NCBI GenBank assembly: GCA_036496265.1
Contig: DASXLL010000282.1
Span: forward strand, 1-28,419
Reading direction: 5' to 3'
Length of the DNA stretch: 28,419 nt
DNA from: CAYLLN01 sp036496265
GTDB lineage: Bacteria; Planctomycetota; Planctomycetia; Pirellulales; Pirellulaceae
The position numbers and the translations under genes were made by a program. Under the pieces are notes generated by a model. It worked only from the letters and a program-made list of their open reading frames with translations, was not told the DNA's origin and ran no database searches. This document shows, piece by piece, positions 7,363 to 12,794 of this stretch. The first letter of the stretch is position 1. Each line of letters starts with the position of its first letter.

Positions 7363-7662
7363 CTACTTCTTGGCGGCGCCCTTGGCGGGCGCGGCGGCTT
7401 TCGCTGGCGCGGCGGCACCCTTCGCAGGAGCGGCGCCGGCGGCAGGAGCAGCGGTACCTGCGGCGCCTTCCTCGGCCTTGGCGGCCTTCTTTTTCTTCTT
7501 CAGCGCGAGCTTGAGCACGCGGACCTTGGGCAAGCCGAGGACGTTGTCGCCTTCCTTCCAGCGCTCGGTCTCTTTGAGCTTGAGAATTCGCTCGGCGCGG
7601 GTCAAAACGTTGCGGTTGGAGATTGCACCCGCCTTCACGCGGAGGCTTTTGTCGATCGTCAT
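7363..7662 (-). CDS. PVC-group small basic protein (TIGR04137-like)
   Basis: Protein of 99 residues. The first half (MTIDKSLRVKAG, RNVLTRAERILKLK, RWKEGDNVLGLPKVR) matches the small basic protein that I know as conserved across Planctomycetes, Verrucomicrobia and Chlamydiae and suspected to bind rRNA. The second half is a Lys run (KKKKKAAK) and then low-complexity Ala/Pro/Lys repeats (APAKGAA), similar to histone H1-like tails; this tail is longer than in the members I recall. An AGGGA Shine-Dalgarno stands 8 bases before ATG 7662. Cytosolic, probably nucleic-acid binding. Family identity is fairly sure; the role is not established. Confidence 0.85.
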   Translation of the reverse strand: MTIDKSLRVKAGAISNRNVLTRAERILKLKETERWKEGDNVLGLPKVRVLKLALKKKKKAAKAEEGAAGTAAPAAGAAPAKGAAAPAKAAAPAKGAAKK

Positions 7663-7733
7663 CGGCCGGTCCCTTTATTAATCGTTGAAACGACCAATAT
7701 ACGGGCGAAATGCAATTCCTTCAACGCGGCTGC

Positions 7734-7773
7734 GGCCCGTGGACGGGCCAGTTAACCGCCGCCTCCGGGCGGC
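7734..7773. repeat. REP element, complete copy downstream of the RAYT gene
   Basis: Two hairpins: GGCCCG-TGGA-CGGGCC at 7734-7749, a linker AGTTAACC, then GCCGCC-TCCG-GGCGGC at 7758-7773. It matches the copy at 8427-8466 almost base for base and in the same orientation. It lies 34 bases past the end of the RAYT reading frame. Confidence 0.88.
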
Positions 7774-7806
7774 GAGACTACGGTGAAACGCCACGCGTGG
7801 GCGGGA

Positions 7807-8403
7807 TTAAACCTCGAACGGCTTTAGCCAGCACCATTTCTGCAATGGTAAGCCGGCCTCTGACGGGTTGCTTTCCACGTACTCGACGGCATGTTCGATT
7901 TCACCGACCTCGAACAGGAATATTTTCCAGCCGTTCTCGCCCCAGGGCGTCGGTAATTTGCCATCCGATTGCTAAAAATGAGCGAGCGGGTGCATCCTCT
8001 TTTTTCGCAATTCCCGAGACGCGGCCCGCTTGAGGTATCCAACAATCGTTTCCGCGTAGATTCCCTGCCTGGCTGCCACGATATGAACATGGTCTGGCAT
8101 CAAAGCAGCCGCATAGAAGACCAACCCCAATTCTTGAACAATGTCGCCAAATGCGCACGCGATAATTGTGATTTGCCGCGAGGAGAAACGTACCGGTGGA
8201 AAACGCAACTCTCGGCGCATGGCCTGTAGTTTGGCAGCCTCACCCGTCGTCAGCGATGTGTCTTCGCGCACGCGCTGTGGTGGACCAAAGGGTTGGAGTC
8301 GAGGGGCGAATACATATTTTGACATTGACCCGCGCGGATCGTTGGGCAGCCAAAATCCGTAAGCGCCGAAGATGATGTGATAGGCGATGACAGGACGAGG
8401 CAT
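7807..8403 (-). pseudogene. REP-associated tyrosine transposase (RAYT) with in-frame amber codon
   Basis: Y1/HUH-type transposase of the IS200-like RAYT family, which mobilises REP elements. ATG 8403 begins MPRPVIAYHIIFGAYGFW, with the LPNDPRGS motif typical of RAYTs. The HUH motif is HVH at residues 105-107 (LMPDHVHIV), and the catalytic tyrosine is probably Y123 (VGYLKRAA). A TAG at 7972-7974 (codon 144) interrupts the frame after LAHF. The same frame then continues with family C-terminal sequence (TPWGENGWKIF, AVEYVESNPSEAGLP, KWCWLKPFEV) to TAA at 7807. Only one base separates it from a full 198-residue protein. The truncated 143-residue form keeps the catalytic residues but lacks the C-terminal segment. 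REP copies lie 24 bases upstream and 34 bases downstream. Confidence 0.88.
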
Positions 8404-8426
8404 GGCGATGTAACCCGAAAAAAATC

Positions 8427-8466
8427 GGCCCGTGGACGGGCCGGTTAACCGCCGCCTCCGGGCGGC
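8427..8466. repeat. REP element, complete copy overlapping the aroA stop codon
   Basis: GGCCCG-TGGA-CGGGCC at 8427-8442, linker GGTTAACC, then GCCGCC-TCCG-GGCGGC at 8451-8466. The aroA stop codon (TAA on the minus strand, 8445-8447) is in the linker, and the second hairpin encodes the last residues of AroA (PPGGGG). It lies 24 bases upstream of the RAYT start codon. Confidence 0.9.
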
Positions 8467-9812
8467 GAGTTGATGACCCTCTGCAAATCGTCGAAAAATC
8501 GAGGGTAAGTCTTGGCGGTGCAGCCGGGATCGCGAATGACGACGCCGGGATGGACGAGGCCGGCGAGGGCGAAGCTCATGGCCATGCGGTGGTCGTTGTA
8601 GGTCTCGATTTCGATTGAGGTTGTGTTGGTTCCGGCCAGATGGGTAAGGCAAGCACCCTCATCCCAGCCCTCTCCCAAGGGGAGAGGGGGAGGATGGATG
8701 CGGAGGCCGTCGGGCAACTCATCGACGGTTGCGCCGAACTTGCGAAGCTCGCGAGCGAGGTCGCCGATGCGGTCGGTTTCTTTGTGGCGGATGTGGGCGA
8801 CGCCGCGAATCGTCGTTGGGCCGTTGGCGAAGAGGGCGACGACCGCCAGGGTTTGGGCCGTGTCGCTGATCGCGTTCATGTCGATGTCGATGCCGTGAGC
8901 GGCGCGTCCGGAAACAGTGATGGCGCTGGGCGAATAATTCACCCGGCAACCCATTTTCGTTAGACACTCAACGAACTGCACGTCGCCTTGTAGGGAATCG
9001 CGGCTGAGACCTTCGATGGTTACTTCGCCGCCGGTAATCGCGGCGGCGGCCCAAAAGTAGCTGGCGGCGGAGGCGTCGGGCTCGATGAGGTATTGGCGGG
9101 CGGCGTACTTTTGTGGCGCGGCGATACGAAAGGCAGAGAAATCGTGTTCGGCGACAACGGTCGCGCCGAAGGCGGCCATGATTTGCCGAGTCATTTCGAC
9201 GTAAGGCTTGGAAACGAGCGAGCCTTGAATGTGAATGTACACATCGGAGGCGGCATAGGGAGAGGCCAGCATCAGGCCGCTTAAGAATTGGCTGGAGACG
9301 TCGCCGCGGACGTTAACGTTGCCGCCGCGGAGACCGCTGGCATTCACCATTAGCGGTGGAAAGCCGGGGCGATTCTCGCAGGTGCAGTTGTCACCGAGTT
9401 GATTGAGGGCATCGAGCAAGTCACCAATGGGTCGCTCGCGCATGCGCTGGATGCCGTCGAGGCGGTAGGTGCCCTTTCCAAGCGCGCAGAGGGCGGTGAG
9501 AAAGCGAATGGTTGTGCCGCTGTTGCCGACGAAGAGGTCGGCGTTGGTAGCGGGGATTTGGCCGCTGCAGCCGTGGACGCGGAGAGTTGTGCCGTTGTCG
9601 GACGATTCGACGTGGATACCGAGGCGACCGAGGCTGTCGATCATCACGCGGGTGTCTTCGCTGTCGAGCGCGCCGGTGAGCGTGCTCGTGCCGTGGGCCA
9701 AAGCCGCACAGACCAGAGCGCGGTTGGTGATGCTTTTGGAGCCGGGAGGGCGGATGCGTCCGCGGATGGGGCCAATAACAGGCTCGATCTTGATCGACGC
9801 TGGGTCAGACAC
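8445..9812 (-). CDS. aroA: 3-phosphoshikimate 1-carboxyvinyltransferase (EPSP synthase)
   Basis: Cytosolic enzyme joining shikimate-3-phosphate and phosphoenolpyruvate to give EPSP, the sixth step of the shikimate pathway. Of 455 residues, clear motifs are PGSKSITNRAL at the N-terminus, GNSGTTIRFL in the PEP/glyphosate loop, RHKETDRIGDLA and YNDHRMAMSFALA. The start is GTG at 9812. Two repeats have invaded the gene. Residues about 374-388 (PPPLPLGEGWDEGAC) are encoded by a dispersed hairpin repeat placed between the DELPDGLRI strand and the SIEIETYNDHR strand. The extreme C-terminus (SPPGGGG) comes from a REP element. Both are in frame and peripheral, so the enzyme may still work. It is divergent from tmk. 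Confidence 0.93.
   Translation of the reverse strand: MSDPASIKIEPVIGPIRGRIRPPGSKSITNRALVCAALAHGTSTLTGALDSEDTRVMIDSLGRLGIHVESSDNGTTLRVHGCSGQIPATNADLFVGNSGTTIRFLTALCALGKGTYRLDGIQRMRERPIGDLLDALNQLGDNCTCENRPGFPPLMVNASGLRGGNVNVRGDVSSQFLSGLMLASPYAASDVYIHIQGSLVSKPYVEMTRQIMAAFGATVVAEHDFSAFRIAAPQKYAARQYLIEPDASAASYFWAAAAITGGEVTIEGLSRDSLQGDVQFVECLTKMGCRVNYSPSAITVSGRAAHGIDIDMNAISDTAQTLAVVALFANGPTTIRGVAHIRHKETDRIGDLARELRKFGATVDELPDGLRIHPPPLPLGEGWDEGACLTHLAGTNTTSIEIETYNDHRMAMSFALAGLVHPGVVIRDPGCTAKTYPRFFDDLQRVINSPPGGGG
8650..8694. repeat. CCCTCTCCC hairpin repeat inserted in frame in aroA
   Basis: A stem CCCTCTCCC-AA-GGGGAGAGGG at 8668-8688 with CACCCTCATCCCAGC before it. On the minus strand it reads PPLPLGEGWDEGA. 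Peptides of this type recur in many unrelated planctomycete proteins that I recall, which marks it as a dispersed repeat. A degenerate relative with stem CCCTCT/AGAGGG is at 20903-20923. Confidence 0.8.
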
Positions 9813-9849
9813 GCTGATTTCAGTTAGGCACTTGAGGACAAGGAGGAAA

Positions 9850-9916
9850 CACTAATCTACACTAATCAACGCTAATAATTGTGTTTGCATTAGTGAAGAT
9901 TAGTGACGATTAGCGT
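9850..9916. repeat. Three 10-bp units facing three inverted 10-bp units
   Basis: Left side: CACTAATCTA, CACTAATCAA, CGCTAATAAT (9850-9879). Right side, after a short spacer, the reverse orientation: CATTAGTGAA, GATTAGTGAC, GATTAGCGTT (to about 9917). The two sides can pair into one long hairpin. It fills the divergent gap between the aroA and tmk start codons. A T-run follows on the plus strand (9920-9930). Confidence 0.8.
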
Positions 9917-9945
9917 TCCTTTTTTTCTTTTGCTATTCGCTGACG

Positions 9946-10560
9946 ATGTTTTTCAGTTTTGACGGTGTGGATGGAGTGGGAAAATCGACGCAGATTCGTC
10001 TGCTGGAGGAGGCGCTGCGCGCGAGGGGGCGGGAAGTTGTGACGTGCCGTGATCCGGGGGGGACGCCATTAGGCGAGCGGCTGCGGGAGATTTTGCTCGA
10101 TCATCATGGTTTGGCAATTCATCGTCGCAGTGAAATGCTGCTGTATATGGCGTCGAGGGCGCAGCTGGTGGAAGAAGTGATTCGGCCGGCGCTGGCGGCT
10201 GGCAAAACGGTGATCAGCGATCGGTATTTGTTGGCCAATGTGGTTTATCAAGGCCACGCCGGCGGTCTCAATCCGGCGGAAGTGTGGCGAGTCGGCGAAA
10301 TCACCGTCGGTGGGTTGATGCCGGACCTGGTTTTTGTGCTCGACATGCCGGCGGAGCGGGCGGGCGCGCGGATTCAGCGGGCGGCGGACCGGATGGAGTC
10401 CCAGGGTCTGGCGTATCTAGAGGCGGTGAGGCAAGGGTTTTTGACCGAAGCGCGGCAGCGGCCGGAGAAGATTGTGGTGGTGAATGCGGATCGGCAGGCG
10501 GAGGCGGTGCATGGAGATGTGATGCAATCCGTCGAGCGATTGCTCGGACATTCTCAATAG
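9946..10560 (+). CDS. tmk: Thymidylate kinase
   Basis: dTMP kinase making dTDP from dTMP and ATP, needed for dTTP supply. Length 204 residues, normal. The P-loop is FDGVDGVGKSTQ (about residues 5-16). The DRx motif is ISDRYLLANVVYQG, and 'CRDPGGTPLGERLREILL' is the usual dTMP-binding region. The lid region has RIQRAADRME. ATG 9946 gives the exact family N-terminus (MFFSFDGVDG), though no Shine-Dalgarno is obvious. The stop codon TAG at 10558-10560 lies inside the left arm of the repeat at 10555-10643. Confidence 0.95.
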   Translation: MFFSFDGVDGVGKSTQIRLLEEALRARGREVVTCRDPGGTPLGERLREILLDHHGLAIHRRSEMLLYMASRAQLVEEVIRPALAAGKTVISDRYLLANVVYQGHAGGLNPAEVWRVGEITVGGLMPDLVFVLDMPAERAGARIQRAADRMESQGLAYLEAVRQGFLTEARQRPEKIVVVNADRQAEAVHGDVMQSVERLLGHSQ

Positions 10561-10643
10561 CCGGGACCAAACTTGGTCCCGGAGCGCCGCGAGTGGGCAA
10601 AGATTCGGCCGCTCTCCGGGAGCAGGTTTGCTCCCGGCTATTG
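10555..10643. repeat. Nested hairpin element at the tmk 3' end
   Basis: Outer arms CAATAGCCGGGA (10555-10566) and TCCCGGCTATTG (10632-10643) are perfect inverted repeats. Each arm also belongs to a local hairpin: CCGGGACCAA/TTGGTCCCGG at 10561-10582 and CCGGGAGCA/TGCTCCCGG at 10616-10637. The element can fold as one long stem or two short ones. It lies between two convergent genes, so a terminator role is possible, but no U-run follows. Confidence 0.85.
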
Positions 10644-10657
10644 GAGTGGATGCACGG

Positions 10658-11164
10658 TTAGAAGCCGACGTCGGTGCGGCGTTGGACGCGGATCATTTTT
10701 ACGTCTTTGAGAATTTGGGCGTCGGGGAGGCCGACGAGCAGTTCGATGGTGTCGTCCATTTTGCCGGAGACGGGTGTGATTTGAACGAAGGGCACGTCGG
10801 GATTGATGACGGTGCGGTCGGCGTCGAGCAAGACGACTTTGAAAGGCGAGCCTCGCATCTCTTCATGCAGGCGGGCGGCGCCTTCTTCGAAATCTTTGAT
10901 CATCCGCAGCTTCCAGACGGCGAGTGTGCCTTGATTGGGCCGGGGCTCGAGATAGCCGCGGACGGGCTCGTAAGCCGTGCGGATGTCGTCAAAATTCCAG
11001 GCCTGATCGCCGAGGGTCCAGCGGACGATAACTTCGCGGCGGGCGTCAACCCGCGGCGCTGAATCGATCGGCTGGGGCGGCGGCGGGGTTGGCGGCTGAG
11101 CAATGGCGGAAATCGACACCGCCATCGACGCGGCGATTAGAAGCAATGCGTGGGGCAATTTCAT
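10658..11164 (-). CDS. Secreted protein of unknown function
   Basis: 168 residues. A clear signal peptide (MKLPHALLLIAASMAVSISAIAQ) is followed by a Pro-rich linker (PPTPPPPQP) and a folded domain with RREVIVRWTLGDQAWNF, GTLAVWKLRMIKDFEE and DVPFVQITPVSGKMDD. I do not recognise the domain. A GAGGA Shine-Dalgarno stands 8 bases upstream of ATG 11164. It ends near the nested hairpin shared with the convergent tmk gene. It is probably periplasmic. Confidence 0.75.
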   Translation of the reverse strand: MKLPHALLLIAASMAVSISAIAQPPTPPPPQPIDSAPRVDARREVIVRWTLGDQAWNFDDIRTAYEPVRGYLEPRPNQGTLAVWKLRMIKDFEEGAARLHEEMRGSPFKVVLLDADRTVINPDVPFVQITPVSGKMDDTIELLVGLPDAQILKDVKMIRVQRRTDVGF

Positions 11165-11202
11165 GTTTGATTCCTCAGACCGCTGCTGGAATTCGAAGGA
11201 CT

Positions 11203-11288
11203 GTAGGTCGGACAGGCCCTGGCCGACCAGAACTGCCGATGGACAATCGATTTGCGGCTCAGACCGGCGAAGGGCCTCGCCGGCCTAC
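11203..11288. repeat. Double-hairpin inverted repeat (GTAGGTCGG family)
   Basis: Two hairpins face each other: GGTCGG/CCGACC at 11206-11228 and CCGGCGA/TCGCCGG at 11264-11283, with outer arms GTAGG and CCTAC. The halves are imperfect inverted copies of each other. It lies in the non-coding stretch upstream of the secreted protein gene that starts at 11164. Confidence 0.65.
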
Positions 11289-11391
11289 TTTCAAAAACTG
11301 CGTGGCCCTGACTATCAGCCCCATCATGATTGGCTGGCGGTCAAATTACCAATAGGTCGTGCAAGCCGGAAGCAGAAATGCCGAGGGGGAC

Positions 11392-11418
11392 CACGAAAGA
11401 CACGAAATACACGAAATT
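11392..11418. repeat. CACGAAA 9-bp tandem repeat (three units)
   Basis: CACGAAAGA, CACGAAATA and CACGAAATT follow one another. This is the sequence that yields TTKDTKYTK-type peptides when translated, a string I recall from many bacterial genomes, so it is a widespread dispersed repeat. No inverted partner is visible. Confidence 0.75.
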
Positions 11419-11490
11419 GGGCGGAAGGGAAGCCGCGGATGAAGTACGGATTTTCACAGCCGGGCGTAGCCGGAACCCAAGGGAAGATAT

Positions 11491-11577
11491 CTCACGCGGA
11501 GGCGCGGAGGCGCGGAGAAATAAGCAGCGACGCCGGCTCTTGGCGTCTTCCTCTGCGCCGCTGCGCCTTTGCGTGAG
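11491..11577. repeat. Full-length CGCAGAGG-type element with inverted tandem arms
   Basis: Left arm: CTCA then 8-bp units CGCGGAGG, CGCGGAGG, CGCGGAGA (11495-11518). Right arm: inverted units ending CTTTGCGTGAG at 11577. The spacer of about 30 bases holds a small stem (GACGCC/GGCGTC). This is the only copy of the family in the window that has both arms; those at 3346 and 19001 have only the left arm and lie in genes. Confidence 0.82.
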
Positions 11578-11644
11578 TTTTTTGAAAACTCCGAAAATCG
11601 TCGCGGCATGCGGAGAAACGGAGCGTTTGTAGTACAGATAGATT

Positions 11645-11679
11645 CAATCCGTGTTTCATCTGGGTTTCATCTGTGGCTA
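11645..11679. repeat. TTTCATCTG tandem repeat (two 11-bp units)
   Basis: GTGTTTCATCT then GGGTTTCATCT then GTGGCTAA. The family (ATCCGTGTTCATCTGTGG) is one I recall as dispersed in planctomycete and verrucomicrobial genomes. It sits with two other tandem families in the same non-coding stretch of about 600 bases between 11165 and 11765. I found no gene in that stretch. Confidence 0.65.
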
Positions 11680-11765
11680 ATTCCTTAGCCGTGGGTGGAG
11701 AAGTCGGCGAGATTTTTAGCAGCAACCGTAGCGGGGGGCTCGTTTGTTAGGCCACAATAGCGGCT

Positions 11766-11900
11766 ATGTCCAATCGCATTCGCCGCGCCGCGTCGTTGCT
11801 TGAGTTGCTGATCGCGCTGTCAATCATCGGGGGCCTCGCCGGATTGATTCTGACTGCGGCCATGATGGTGCTTAACAGGGCGATGCACATTTTGGATTAG
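11766..11900 (+). CDS. Very short type IV pilin-like protein
   Basis: 44 residues from ATG 11766 to TAG 11898-11900. It reads MSNRIRRAASLLELLIALS and then a hydrophobic run ending MVLNRAMHILD. This is a prepilin-like N-terminus: basic leader, a small residue, then ASLLEL with Glu at +5 and a membrane helix. The globular pilin domain is absent, so it is either a minimal pseudopilin or the remnant of a truncated gene. No pilus assembly genes are adjacent. DUF1559 proteins elsewhere in the window share the same type of N-terminus. Confidence 0.6.
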   Translation: MSNRIRRAASLLELLIALSIIGGLAGLILTAAMMVLNRAMHILD

Positions 11901-11944
11901 CAGCGCGCTGGCGGGACGATTTGGCGGGCGGATAGGATGACAGG

Positions 11945-12367
11945 ATGTTGTGGGGCGCGCTTGGTTTCGTGGCGATGTTTTTTTCGATGGCGTTTGTCGC
12001 TGCGCTGCTCTTGAGTTGCGGTCAATTATTCTGCAAGCTACCACGGCGGCGGCGGTTGAGATTGCCTACGGCCGCTGAATTAGAAGAATTGCGCGCGCGG
12101 CCGCGGGCTAAAATTGACAAGCCGAAGGTCGGTATCTTTTTTCGGTTGCTGACAGTGCCTTTTGCTGTGATTATGTTTCCGCTGTTGTTGCTAGTTCTGA
12201 TTCCTGCATTCGCCGCCATGTGGTTGTGTGTGGTTTGCCAGAATTTTCGCTATGTCCGGCGCGCCACATATCGTGTGTTGCGTCGTAGAAATGTTTTGCT
12301 TGCAAGATACCGATCATATCCGACCGGCCTTGCGGTGTTTATGCGAAAGATCGCCTGCCTAGTCTAG
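11945..12367 (+). CDS. Two-helix membrane protein of unknown function
   Basis: 140 residues with two hydrophobic segments: LWGALGFVAMFFSMAFVAALLLSC near the N-terminus and LLTVPFAVIMFPLLLL onward through VLIPAFAAMWLC. Between them is a basic, Glu-rich cytosolic-type loop (LPRRRRLRLPTAAELEEL). The C-terminal tail is strongly basic (RRATYRVLRRR). An AGGA Shine-Dalgarno lies 7 bases before ATG 11945. No family is recognised. It is followed closely by another small membrane gene, so the two may form a unit. Confidence 0.65.
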   Translation: MLWGALGFVAMFFSMAFVAALLLSCGQLFCKLPRRRRLRLPTAAELEELRARPRAKIDKPKVGIFFRLLTVPFAVIMFPLLLLVLIPAFAAMWLCVVCQNFRYVRRATYRVLRRRNVLLARYRSYPTGLAVFMRKIACLV

Positions 12368-12373
12368 GACCCT

Positions 12374-12547
12374 ATGCGTTTCCGCGTCCGCACGCTGCTG
12401 ATCGTCTTGGCTATCGTGGTTTACGTTGCGATGGCTACCGTCGGCGTCATGTACGCATCGCCGGCAGCGCTGGCCGCATCGGATTACGTCATGGAGCTTG
12501 GGGCGAGGGCGGTGTATCGAGGCGTCTGCTACGCTGCGTTCGATTAG
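12374..12547 (+). CDS. Small planctomycete 'RTLL' membrane protein
   Basis: 57 residues beginning MRFRVRTLLIVLAIVVYVAM, a basic start followed by one membrane helix, then a short soluble tail (YVMELGARAVYRGVCYAAFD). The RFRxRTLLIVLA opening is one I recall as common on small planctomycete proteins. It begins 7 bases after the stop of the preceding membrane gene, and an AGGA Shine-Dalgarno lies in that gap, so the two are probably co-transcribed. Function unknown. Confidence 0.6.
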   Translation: MRFRVRTLLIVLAIVVYVAMATVGVMYASPAALAASDYVMELGARAVYRGVCYAAFD

Positions 12548-12563
12548 GGAAGCTGCCCGCCCC

Positions 12564-12674
12564 ATGTTCCGTTTCGCGATCCGAGATTTGCTCTCCGGTG
12601 GGGCGACGACTGCAAGCTACCAAGCCGTTCCTAAAATCATCCCGCCGCGGCGCGGCGGGAGGAAATCAGCTTAG
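12564..12674 (+). pseudogene. Remnant of an 'RFxIRDLL' small protein
   Basis: From ATG 12564 the frame reads MFRFAIRDLLSGGATTAS and stops after 36 residues. RFTIRDLLW is the opening of another planctomycete small membrane protein type, but here the hydrophobic segment that should follow is missing and replaced by sequence that runs into a hairpin repeat (12640-12660). It is most likely a truncated gene with a repeat inserted. Low certainty. Confidence 0.35.
12640..12660. repeat. Perfect GC hairpin (CCCGCCGC family)
   Basis: TCCCGCCGC-GGC-GCGGCGGGA, a perfect 9-bp stem with a 3-base loop. It could terminate the small-gene cluster upstream, but no T-run follows, and the flanking 'ACCAAGCCGTTCCTAAAATC' looks like part of a dispersed repeat. 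Confidence 0.7.
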
Positions 12675-12706
12675 TGAGTTTAGGTTCGCTGTAGCGACTC
12701 AGTCAT

Positions 12707-12736
12707 GGCTCCGCCGACACAAGGTCGGCGGTGGCC
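12707..12736. repeat. CCGCCGAC hairpin
   Basis: CCGCCGAC (12711-12718), a 5-base loop, then GTCGGCGG (12724-12731), with GGC/GCC extending the stem imperfectly. It lies about 60 bases beyond the 3' end of the outer-membrane protein gene and downstream of the small-gene cluster. Confidence 0.65.
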
Positions 12737-12794
12737 AAGGAATATGAAATACTGGCAAGGGCTATGAGATAAGCGCTGAAAAAATCGCATTACG

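Noticed and set aside
7972..8652. Longer RAYT start at 8652
   Set aside because: The part above 8403 lies over aroA and the REP and codes for no RAYT sequence. The conserved N-terminus begins at the ATG at 8403.
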